The notes beneath the pieces are model-generated. The model worked only from the letters and a program-made list of their open reading frames with translations. It ran no database searches and was not told the origin of the DNA. From NCBI RefSeq assembly GCF_020042665.1, contig NZ_CP083376.1, positions 1,028,001-1,092,000 on the forward strand: DNA of 64,000 nucleotides. The letters run 5' to 3'. The DNA comes from Pseudoxanthomonas sp. X-1. Lineage in GTDB: Bacteria > Pseudomonadota > Gammaproteobacteria > Xanthomonadales > Xanthomonadaceae. Positions 19,377 through 26,853 of this stretch are shown one piece after another; position 1 is the stretch's first letter, and the number at the start of each line of letters is the position of its first letter. Made by a program: the position numbers and the translations under genes.

Positions 19377-19684
19377 AGTCTGCTGTGGATCGGAAGCAGG
19401 GGCCGGACAAGGCGCGAAGCGCAAGGCATGAGCGCCTGACCTGCGTCCATCTGCTCACTCCCGGGTCAACGCAGCAGCAACCTGCCGGTCCGTCCTAAAT
19501 GGGGAAGGTCTCGCTGCGTTGCTGCGCGCGTGTACATCGGCCTGCTGGTGACAGGTGATGGGGCAGGGCGTGTCGATCGTGACCGGCGACTGTTCGCGCG
19601 GCGTGTCCGGCTTCTGGGTCGAGCACCGTCAGAGGCCAATGGTCGTCAAGGGCAGATGCGGGGGCGCGTGCTCGATGGACGCCG
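19377..19684 (+). other. 308-bp gap holding a decayed tldE fragment
   Basis: No intact gene. The only recognisable content is the tldE-derived relic described separately (19520-19625) and a short inverted repeat (GCAGCAAC near 19472 / GTTGCTGC near 19519) next to it. Confidence 0.6.
19520..19625 (+). pseudogene. Truncated, frameshifted copy of a tldE/pmbA 3' segment
   Basis: About 106 bp match tldE bases 17247-17355 at close to 90% identity, including the identical run GTGACCGGCGAC and the end CTTCTGGGTCGAGCA. Two bases are deleted after GGTGAC, breaking the frame, and Tyr-codon TAT is changed to TGT. It lacks everything upstream and downstream, so it is a relic of a second pmbA copy or of a local duplication. 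Confidence 0.85.
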
Positions 19685-20587
19685 TTACGCGCCCTGCGCC
19701 CTGACGAACTCGATGAAGGCCCGCAGCGGCGGCGGCACCAGTGCGCGGTTGGGGTAGTACAGGAAGGGGCCCTGGAATGTCTGCCACCACGGCTTGAGCA
19801 CCGGCTCCAGCGCACCGGACGCCAGATGCGGCTGGAGCCAGTCCTCGAACAGATGGACGATGCCATTGCCGGCCACGGCCGCCTCGATCGCCAGGTCGAC
19901 CCCTCCGCCGAGCTCCACCAGCAGCTGTCCGCGCGGGACGATGGTGATCACGTCCTCGCCCTGCTCGAACTCCCATTCGGACACCACGCCGCTGGGAAAG
20001 CGCCCGCGGATGCAGTCGTGGTCGAAGAGGTCGCGGGGATGGGCCGGGCGCCCGCGCCGGTCCAGATACGAGGGGGAGGCCGCGGTGGCGCTGCGCTGCG
20101 CGCGCGGGCCGATCGGGAGCGCGATCATGTCCTGCTGCAGGCGCTCGCCATAGCGGATCCCCGCATCGCATCCGGCGGCGATGACGTCGACGAAGCTTTC
20201 CTGGGTCAGCACTTCCACGCTGATATCGGGATAGCGCGCCATGAAGGGCGGCAGGATCCGTGGCAGCACCAGACGCGCGGCGCTGACCGGCACGTTGAGC
20301 CGCAGCGTGCCGGTGGGCGTGCTCCTGAATCCGCTCATCGCGTCGGTCGCGGTGTCCAGCTCCCGCAGGGCGGGCTCGATGCGCGCCAGCAGCGCCTTGC
20401 CTGCGTCGGTCAGGCCGACACTGCGGGTCGTGCGGTTGAGCAGGCGCACCCCGAGCCGCGCTTCCAGACGCTTGACCGCATCGCTGAGCTTGGACGCACT
20501 GATCCCGGCCACCCTGGCCGCCTCGCGGAATCCTGCGGCCCGCGTCACCAGGACAAAGGCCTGCATATCACCCAGCTCGTTCGCCAT
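19685..20587 (-). CDS. LysR family transcriptional regulator
   Basis: A 300-aa regulator. The winged HTH covers residues 1-60 (DMQAFVLVTRAAGFREAARVAGISASKLSDAVKRLEARLGVRLLNRTTRSVGLT) and the effector-binding domain residues ~90-295, containing the conserved VSAARLVLPRILPPFMARYPDISVEV. It is close to the regulators often placed divergent from aldo/keto reductases. ATG at 20587 was chosen because the frame extends upstream only as Arg-rich non-LysR sequence. Divergent from the aldo/keto reductase, with a 98-bp intergenic promoter region, so it probably controls that gene. Confidence 0.92.
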   Translation of the reverse strand: MANELGDMQAFVLVTRAAGFREAARVAGISASKLSDAVKRLEARLGVRLLNRTTRSVGLTDAGKALLARIEPALRELDTATDAMSGFRSTPTGTLRLNVPVSAARLVLPRILPPFMARYPDISVEVLTQESFVDVIAAGCDAGIRYGERLQQDMIALPIGPRAQRSATAASPSYLDRRGRPAHPRDLFDHDCIRGRFPSGVVSEWEFEQGEDVITIVPRGQLLVELGGGVDLAIEAAVAGNGIVHLFEDWLQPHLASGALEPVLKPWWQTFQGPFLYYPNRALVPPPLRAFIEFVRAQGA

Positions 20588-20685
20588 TGTTCGCTGATCC
20601 GGACGACCTGTTCGCTTTGTGATGGATTGTCGCACAGCCATGGCGGCCGTAGTTTTCCTCCACCTCCGACGAAACGAGCGCCGCC

Positions 20686-21573
20686 ATGAACGCTTCTTCC
20701 ATCCCTTCCACCACGCCGCAAGAGTTCGCCCTAGGCGACGGCAGCGTGGCCCGCCTCGGCTATGGCGCCATGCAGCTGGCCGGCCCGCACGCCTTCGGGC
20801 CGCCAAAGGATCGGGATGCGGCCGTGCGCGTGCTGCGCCATGCGGTGGAACTGGGCGTCGACCATCTCGACACCAGCGACTTCTATGGCCCGCACATCAC
20901 CAACCAGATCATCCGCGAGGCCCTGCATCCCTACCGCGACGGGCTCACGATCGTGACCAAGGTTGGTGCCCGGCGCGGCGCGGGCGGCGAGTGGTTGCCG
21001 GCGATGTCCGCCGCCGAGCTCACCAGCGCCGTGCACGACAACCTGCGCAACCTCGGGCTCGAGGTCCTGGACGTGGTCAACCTGCGCTGCATGTTCGACG
21101 TGATGGCTCCGGCCGAAGGTACGATCGAGCCCTATCTCACCGTTCTGGCCGAGCTGCAGCAGCGTGGGCTCATCCGCCACATCGGCCTGAGCAACGTCAC
21201 CGCCACGCAGGTCGCCGAAGGCCGAAAGCTCTGCCGCATCGTCTGCGTGCAGAACCAGTACAACCTGGTGCACCGCGCCGATGACGCGCTCGTGGATTCC
21301 CTGGCGCGCGACGGCATCGCCTACGTGCCCTTCTTCCCGCTCGGCGGCTTCAACCCGCTGCAGGTCTCGGCACTGTCCGCCGTCGCGCAGAAGCTGGGCG
21401 CCACGCCGATGCAGGTGGCACTGGCCTGGCTGCTGCAGCGCTCGCCCAATCTGCTGCTGATCCCGGGCACCTCCTCGGTGGAACACCTGCGCGAGAACAT
21501 GCAGTCGGCGCAGCTAGTGCTCGATCGTGAGGACGTGGCCACGCTCGATGCGGTCGCTCAGCTGAAGGCCTGA
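20686..21573 (+). CDS. Aldo/keto reductase
   Basis: A 295-aa TIM-barrel NADPH-dependent oxidoreductase. Catalytic Asp and Tyr are in HLDTSDFYGPH, the Lys in TIVTKVGAR, and the NADP-binding end in LLLIPGTSSVEHLREN. The usual catalytic His position (…LHxxD) reads VVNLRCMFD, so it is replaced. Related YdbC/YeaE-like enzymes with Asn there form a known subfamily. Divergent from the LysR regulator. Confidence 0.92.
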   Translation: MNASSIPSTTPQEFALGDGSVARLGYGAMQLAGPHAFGPPKDRDAAVRVLRHAVELGVDHLDTSDFYGPHITNQIIREALHPYRDGLTIVTKVGARRGAGGEWLPAMSAAELTSAVHDNLRNLGLEVLDVVNLRCMFDVMAPAEGTIEPYLTVLAELQQRGLIRHIGLSNVTATQVAEGRKLCRIVCVQNQYNLVHRADDALVDSLARDGIAYVPFFPLGGFNPLQVSALSAVAQKLGATPMQVALAWLLQRSPNLLLIPGTSSVEHLRENMQSAQLVLDREDVATLDAVAQLKA

Positions 21574-21638
21574 CCGTCTTCCCATGGGCGAGCGCTAAAC
21601 GGCGCTGCAGAGCCGGGCGCTTGGAAGACTGCTGGGCG

Positions 21639-22052
21639 CTAATCCGCGATCTTCGGGATCGAACCGATGGGGCCATGGAAGATGCGTTGCCATGGATGGC
21701 TTGAGCGATCCAGAACTGTCAGAACGCAGTTGGCGTCCTGCCCCTCCGCGAGGGAGATGAAGATGAGCTCTTCGTTGACGGAGCCAAAGGGCGACGTCCT
21801 TGGGCTGAGCTGCGCCTTCAATGGATGAGCGCCCGAACAGTCAATCCCAACCACGTAGTCGCCAACCACCTGGCGGAAGTCGGCCGGAGACGATCTGGGA
21901 ATATGGATGATCTGATCCTGGCCGAGGATCTCTCGCTCCACCGTAACCGGGGTCCCCTCGATGATGCGCGGGGCGGGCGGTGGAACAAATCGCGCGGCGC
22001 CGGCGGCCGTGCTGGCGACCAGAAGCAGTGCAATCAACGAGTATCGAGTCAC
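21639..22052 (-). CDS. Small exported hypothetical protein
   Basis: A 137-aa protein with a signal peptide (TRYSLIALLLVASTAAGAA). The mature part has no domain I recognise; it carries two Cys (VGIDCSGAH, DANCVLTV) that could form a disulfide. The GTG at 22052 is preferred because GGGGAG lies 7 bases upstream; TTG at 22058 is too close to it. Base composition is lower in GC than the neighbours (GAT, AAT and TTC codons are more common), as in acquired genes. It is convergent with the aldo/keto reductase. Confidence 0.65.
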   Translation of the reverse strand: MTRYSLIALLLVASTAAGAARFVPPPAPRIIEGTPVTVEREILGQDQIIHIPRSSPADFRQVVGDYVVGIDCSGAHPLKAQLSPRTSPFGSVNEELIFISLAEGQDANCVLTVLDRSSHPWQRIFHGPIGSIPKIAD

Positions 22053-22442
22053 TTGCAATCTCCCCTTTAGCGCTTGGCGCCTGAATTGAACCGACCCCGT
22101 GAAGCAGATTCGGCCTGAACCAATAGTGTGTAGGCCGGGTTGTTCAACGTATCGATGCCGACATCACCTGTTCCGCCAGCCCTAATCACATTGCCGGAAC
22201 ACCATCTTTGAGGAAGCGCTACGGCGTCGGCGGCTCGGCCAGTCCGGTCGCCACCAGCCGCTAAGGGCAATATGCCTGAATGATGGCGTCGTGCCGATGG
22301 TGGTGCTTGCCTGACGATCCTGTGCTCACCGCACAACTTCCCGCTACAAACCCTTTCTTCTGAACAAAGGCCGGGGCGGCTGCTCGGGCGGGGGGCGTCC
22401 AGCAGACTCGTGCATGGTCGTCTGGTAGGGAATGTGCCCGGG
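22053..22442. other. 390-bp gap without a recognisable gene
   Basis: Composition is mixed and lower in GC than the surroundings. One long reverse frame runs through it from 22645, but its codon bias is poor and it overlaps the CitE-like gene antisense, so I do not call it. No tRNA, clear transposase motif or hairpin was seen. Confidence 0.5.
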
Positions 22443-23312
22443 ATGCGGAGCAAGCTGTTCGTGCCGGGGGGGCGCCCGGAGCTGTTCGCCAAGGCAATGG
22501 CGGGCCAGGCCGATGCGGTCTCCTTCGATCTGGAGGATGCCGTGCCGGTGGAAGGCAAGGACCAGGCGCGGGAGGGCCTGGCGGCGTATCTGCGCGGGCT
22601 GACGCCGGCGCAGGCGGCGGGCAAGTGCATCATCGTGCGGATCAACGCCTACGATTCGCCGTACTTCTCCCAGGACCTGCAGGCGCTGGCGATCGCCGGC
22701 GTCGCGATGATCAACGTGCCCAAGCTCGAGCATGCCCAGACCGTCAGCGCCGTCGCCGAGCGTCTGGCCGCGGCCGAACAGGCCAACGGCGTCACAGCGC
22801 CGATCGGCCTGCTGGTCAACATCGAGACGCCGGGCGGGTTGGCCAATGCCGCGGCGCTGGCCGCCGCGCATCCGCGGGTGGCCGGGCTGCAGCTGGGGCT
22901 GGGCGATCTGTTCGCGCCGTTCGCCATCGCCAGGACGCCGGCCAATGTCCATGCGGCGATGTTCGCCGTGCGTATGGCCGCGGCGCGGGCCGGCATCGCC
23001 GCGTACGACGGGGCCTGGCCCGATGTCGCCGACGAGGCGGGCTTCCTGGCCGAGGCCACGCTGGCCCGCGCGCTGGGCTTCAGTGGCAAGAGCTGCATCC
23101 ATCCGCGCCAGGTCGCCCTGGCGCATCAGGTCTTCTCGCTGGACCAGGAGGCGCTGGCGCATGCGCAGCGCGTGGTCGAGGCCGCGGCCGCGGCACAGGC
23201 GCGCGGGCATGGCGCCTTCCTCGTCGATGGACGCATGGTGGACGCTCCTTACCTGGCCAGGGCCCGGGCGCTGGTGGCCGCGGCCCGCAGCGAAGCGGAG
23301 GCCTCAGGATGA
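22443..23312 (+). CDS. CitE-like lyase (HpcH/HpaI aldolase superfamily)
   Basis: A 289-aa TIM-barrel of the CitE/malyl-CoA lyase type: start MRSKLFVPGGRPELFAKA, Mg-binding stretch DAVSFDLEDAVP, VNIETPGGLANA (conserved Glu), LGLGDLFAPF and GKSCIHPRQV. Family members cleave citryl-, malyl-, citramalyl- or 3-methylmalyl-CoA to acetyl- or propionyl-CoA plus a 2-oxo acid; the substrate cannot be read here. ATG at 22443 gives the family's usual N-terminus. It overlaps the symporter gene by 4 bp (ATGA). A CaiB-type CoA-transferase at the other end of the locus could supply its CoA ester. Confidence 0.88.
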   Translation: MRSKLFVPGGRPELFAKAMAGQADAVSFDLEDAVPVEGKDQAREGLAAYLRGLTPAQAAGKCIIVRINAYDSPYFSQDLQALAIAGVAMINVPKLEHAQTVSAVAERLAAAEQANGVTAPIGLLVNIETPGGLANAAALAAAHPRVAGLQLGLGDLFAPFAIARTPANVHAAMFAVRMAAARAGIAAYDGAWPDVADEAGFLAEATLARALGFSGKSCIHPRQVALAHQVFSLDQEALAHAQRVVEAAAAAQARGHGAFLVDGRMVDAPYLARARALVAAARSEAEASG

Positions 23313-25693
23313 GCCCGCGCCTTCCTCAATCGCGGCCCGGCAGGCGCGCCATCCGGTCTGTCGCGCTGGTCCTGCTCTGGCTGCTGTGCGTGTCGCTTCC
23401 GGCCGCCGCGTCCAATCTGGTCGGCCTGTCCGCCGCGCACCTCCCGCCGCTGCCCGCAGCGAAAGAGGCCCGGCTGGAGGCGGCCGGCGATTCGCTGCTG
23501 GCGCTGCAGGCCGGCCAGGCGTGGCGACGCGAGGCAGGCGCCAAGGGGTGGCGCCCGCTGCGCTGGTCCCTGCCGATCGAGGCGGCGCGGGTGCAAGGCC
23601 TCGCCAGCGACGGGAACCGGGTCTGGCTGCTCTCGGCCGCGGCGAACGGCGACCTGACGCTGACCGTGGCGCGACTGACCCACGACGCGCTCGTGGAGGC
23701 CGCACCGCTTCCGCCCCCGCCCGTCGCGCTGCGCAGCGCACGCGTGACCTTCGAGAACGGGCTGCTGACCCTGGCCGGGCTCGACGCCTCCAGCCAGCCG
23801 CACGTGCTCCAGGAGGACGACGGCGGTTGGCATCGACTGCCTGCGTGGCCCGGCGGCGGACCCGTGCAGGGGCTGATGGCGCGCGGTTCCAGGCTGTATC
23901 TGGTCGCGGGCCAGCCGACGGCGCCGACGCTGTTCTCCTGGTCCTCCGACGCCGGCTGGCAGTCGCTGGGCGCCTTGCCCGGCGCCCTCGTGCCGGGCTC
24001 GGCGCAGCCGCTGGGCCAGGCGCATCTGATGTTCCTGGTGCAGGGCCAGCCCGATCTGCGCACCTTCCACACCATCACCCAAGCCTGGAACCGGATGTCT
24101 CTGCCGAGCGCGGACCGCGCGGTCCAGGCCGCCAGGCTGGGCAGCGGCCTGGCCTGGGTCGATGCCTCAGGCCGCATCGAAGCCGCCGCGATCGAATCGG
24201 GCAAGTACCTGCTCAAGTGGCAGGACTGGGCGGTGATCGTGTTCTACCTGGCCCTGGTCATCGGCATCGGCGGCTACTTCTATCTGCGCGAGCGGCGGCA
24301 GTCGACCTCGGACTTCTTCGTCGGCGGCCGCTCGATCCCGTTCTGGGCCGCGGGCATCAGCCTGTACGCGACCAACACCAGTTCGATCAGTTTCATCGCC
24401 ATCCCGGCCAAGGCGTTCGAGACCAACTGGCAGTACATGACCAACAACCTGATCGCGGTGGTCGGGCTGATGTTCGTGGCGGTATGGATCGTGCCGCTGC
24501 TGCGGCGGCTCAACCTGATGTCGGTGTTCTCCTATCTGGAGACGCGCTTCCACCCGGCGATCCGCATGCTGGCCAGCGCGCTGTGCATCGCCATGCAGGT
24601 CGGCGCGCGGATGAGCGTGATCCTGTTCCTGCCGGCGCTGGCCATCGCTACCATCACCGGCATCAGCGTGGCCCTAAGCGTGGTGCTGATGGGGGTGTTC
24701 ACCATCATCTACACCGCCATGGGCGGCATGAAGGCGGTGATCTGGACCGACGTGGTCCAGGTCATCGTCAAGATGGGCGGGGCGATCTTCGCCATCGGCT
24801 TCATCATCTGGCACATCCCGGGCGGGGCGCCGGAGTTCTGGGACGTGGCCATGGCCAACCAGAAGGTGAAGACCTTCGATTTCAGCTTCGACCTGACCAA
24901 GGCGACGGTCTGGGGCTTCATCTTCCTGGTGCTGTTCGACGTGGTGCTGACCTTCCCGAAGGATCAGGTGCTGATGCAGCGCACCCTGTCCACGCCGTCG
25001 GACAAGGAGGCGGGGCGCTCGATCTGGGCCTTCGCCGCGATCATGATCCCCGGCGGGCTGGTGTTCTACTCCATCGGCACCGCGCTGTTCGTCTACTACA
25101 AGGCGCATCCGGAGCGGCTCAACCCGACGCTGCCCATCGATGCCACCTTCCCGTTGTTCATCGCCGCCGAACTGCCGACCGGGGTGACCGGGCTGATCGT
25201 GGCCGGCATCTTCGCCGCCGCCATGGCCACGCTGTCCTCGATCATGAACTCGGTCGCCACGCTGGTCTCGGTGGACTTCTACGAGCGGCTGGTCAAGGCG
25301 CCCGATCAGCGCCGCAGCGTGCTGTTCGCCGAGATCACCACGGTGGTGGTGGGCCTGGTGGGCATCGGCCTGGCGCTGCTGATGTCGCGCTACGACATCC
25401 ACTCGCTGTTCGATGTGTCCATCGAGCTGGCCGGACTGCTGGGCGGCGGCTTCGCCGGCTCGTACACGCTGGGCATGTTCACGCGCCGGGCCAACTCGCC
25501 GGGCGTGGCGATTGGCATCGGCTGCAGCATCGTGCTCACCTTCGTGGCCTGGTGGTTCGACCTGGTCCATCCGTACTTCTACCTGGCCATCTCGATCCTG
25601 CTGAGCATCGTCATCGGCTACCTGGCCAGCCTGTGCTTCCCGGCGCCGCGGCGCTCGCTCAAGGGGCTGACGATCTACCGCGATGCAGAATGA
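23309..25693 (+). CDS. Sodium:solute symporter with N-terminal exported kelch/propeller domain
   Basis: A 794-aa fusion. A signal peptide (VALVLLWLLCVSLPAAA) leads into ~270 residues of kelch-like propeller repeats (GGWHRLPAWPGGG, SDAGWQSLGALPG, TQAWNRMSLP). After this come 13 predicted helices of an SSS transporter, starting at about residue 305 (WAVIVFYLALVIGIGGYFYLRE). The SSS signature stretches STSDFFVGGRSIPFWAAGISLYAT and GLIVAGIFAAAMATLSSIMNSVATL are present. Kelch domains of this sort resemble NanM-type sugar mutarotases, so the periplasmic part may bind or anomerise the solute before uptake (inference). It is cotranscribed with the CitE-like gene. Confidence 0.9.
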   Translation: MSPRLPQSRPGRRAIRSVALVLLWLLCVSLPAAASNLVGLSAAHLPPLPAAKEARLEAAGDSLLALQAGQAWRREAGAKGWRPLRWSLPIEAARVQGLASDGNRVWLLSAAANGDLTLTVARLTHDALVEAAPLPPPPVALRSARVTFENGLLTLAGLDASSQPHVLQEDDGGWHRLPAWPGGGPVQGLMARGSRLYLVAGQPTAPTLFSWSSDAGWQSLGALPGALVPGSAQPLGQAHLMFLVQGQPDLRTFHTITQAWNRMSLPSADRAVQAARLGSGLAWVDASGRIEAAAIESGKYLLKWQDWAVIVFYLALVIGIGGYFYLRERRQSTSDFFVGGRSIPFWAAGISLYATNTSSISFIAIPAKAFETNWQYMTNNLIAVVGLMFVAVWIVPLLRRLNLMSVFSYLETRFHPAIRMLASALCIAMQVGARMSVILFLPALAIATITGISVALSVVLMGVFTIIYTAMGGMKAVIWTDVVQVIVKMGGAIFAIGFIIWHIPGGAPEFWDVAMANQKVKTFDFSFDLTKATVWGFIFLVLFDVVLTFPKDQVLMQRTLSTPSDKEAGRSIWAFAAIMIPGGLVFYSIGTALFVYYKAHPERLNPTLPIDATFPLFIAAELPTGVTGLIVAGIFAAAMATLSSIMNSVATLVSVDFYERLVKAPDQRRSVLFAEITTVVVGLVGIGLALLMSRYDIHSLFDVSIELAGLLGGGFAGSYTLGMFTRRANSPGVAIGIGCSIVLTFVAWWFDLVHPYFYLAISILLSIVIGYLASLCFPAPRRSLKGLTIYRDAE

Positions 25694-25741
25694 GCCGGGC
25701 CGCGCCGCTGTGTAATCTCATGCCCCGGGCTGGGGGCTGAT

Positions 25742-26629
25742 GTGGACACGCAATTCCTGAAGACGTTCGTCACGGTCGCCGACCGTGGCTCCATGGCGGC
25801 GGCCGCGCGCGATCTGGACATCAGCCCGGCCGCGGTGGCCCAGCAGCTGCGCACGCTCGAGCGCGAACTCGGCACCGGCCTGCTGGCGCGGGCCGGGCGC
25901 ACCGTGACCCTGACCGAGGCCGGCGCGCGCATCCTCGAGCGCGCCCGCGACCTGCTGCGCAACGTCTCGGACCTGCGCTCGGTGGCGCACGAGGGCGACA
26001 TCAGCGGCGAGCTGCGGCTCGGCGCCTGCCCGACCGCGCTGGCGGGCATGCTGCCGGACGTGCTGACGTCCATGGTCTCGGCCTTCCCGCAGATCAACGT
26101 CTTCATCAAGCCGGGCTATTCGGCCGATCTGTATCGCGCGGTCGAGTCGGGCGAGCTGGACGCGGCCATGGTGCTGGAGGCGCCGTTCGAGCTGCCCAAG
26201 ACCTGCGACTGGCTGCTGGTGCGCGAGGAGCCGCTGATCGTGCTGGCGCCGGCGCAGCTGGCCGACCAGGATCCGCACGTGCTGTTGTCCACCCAGCCGC
26301 TGATCCGCTACGACCGCCACCAGTGGGGCGGGCGGCAGGCGGACGACTACCTGCGCCGGCACGGCATCGTGCCCAAGGAGCGCTTCGAGCTCAACGCGCT
26401 CAACGCGATCGCGGTGATGGTCGACCGCGGCCTGGGCGTGTCGCTGGTGCCGGACTGGGCGCGTCCCTGGCCCGAAGGCCTGCGCCTGGCGCGCATCCCG
26501 CTGCCCGATGCCGACGTGTCCCGGCGCATCGGCGTGGTGTGGTCGCGCTCCTCGGTGCGCCTGCGCCTGGTCAACGCGCTGCTGCGCGAATGCCGTGCCC
26601 GGGCGGAGGCGGCGCTGCCGGTCGAATGA
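25742..26629 (+). CDS. LysR family transcriptional regulator
   Basis: A 295-aa LysR protein: HTH residues 1-60 (FLKTFVTVADRGSMAAAARDLDISPAAVAQQLRTLERELG) and an effector domain from ~90. The start is GTG at 25742, 48 bp after the symporter stop; an ATG two bases earlier is out of frame. A -10-like TGTAAT lies at 25711-25716. It sits between the CitE-symporter pair and the receptor operon, on the same strand, so it likely regulates one or both. Effector unknown. Confidence 0.9.
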   Translation: MDTQFLKTFVTVADRGSMAAAARDLDISPAAVAQQLRTLERELGTGLLARAGRTVTLTEAGARILERARDLLRNVSDLRSVAHEGDISGELRLGACPTALAGMLPDVLTSMVSAFPQINVFIKPGYSADLYRAVESGELDAAMVLEAPFELPKTCDWLLVREEPLIVLAPAQLADQDPHVLLSTQPLIRYDRHQWGGRQADDYLRRHGIVPKERFELNALNAIAVMVDRGLGVSLVPDWARPWPEGLRLARIPLPDADVSRRIGVVWSRSSVRLRLVNALLRECRARAEAALPVE

Positions 26630-26853
26630 GGCCGCCCATCGCAGCCTTGCGCGCGTAAGCAACAAAAGCTGCGGTTTGAACAAAGTCCGCTGCGCTTCCT
26701 TCCCCTCGAGGGCCCTTCTACGCTGATTGCATGGTCCGGCAGGCGCGTCTGGGAGGAACGCGCCACACGGGCAGACCCGTTGCTGCCCAGCAAGCATCCG
26801 TTGCGGCCACCTGCGCGTGCGCCCGCTCTCGCCAAAGTCCATGAGATCGACAC

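Noticed and set aside
22067..22645. A 192-codon minus-strand frame including the 22.1-22.4 kb gap
   Set aside because: It overlaps the CitE-like gene antisense and shows no coding bias. I could not tie its end to any transposase.
22443..25693. Sialic acid locus suggested by the kelch-SSS fusion
   Set aside because: No NanA lyase, NanE, NanK or sialidase is present; the neighbours point to another substrate.
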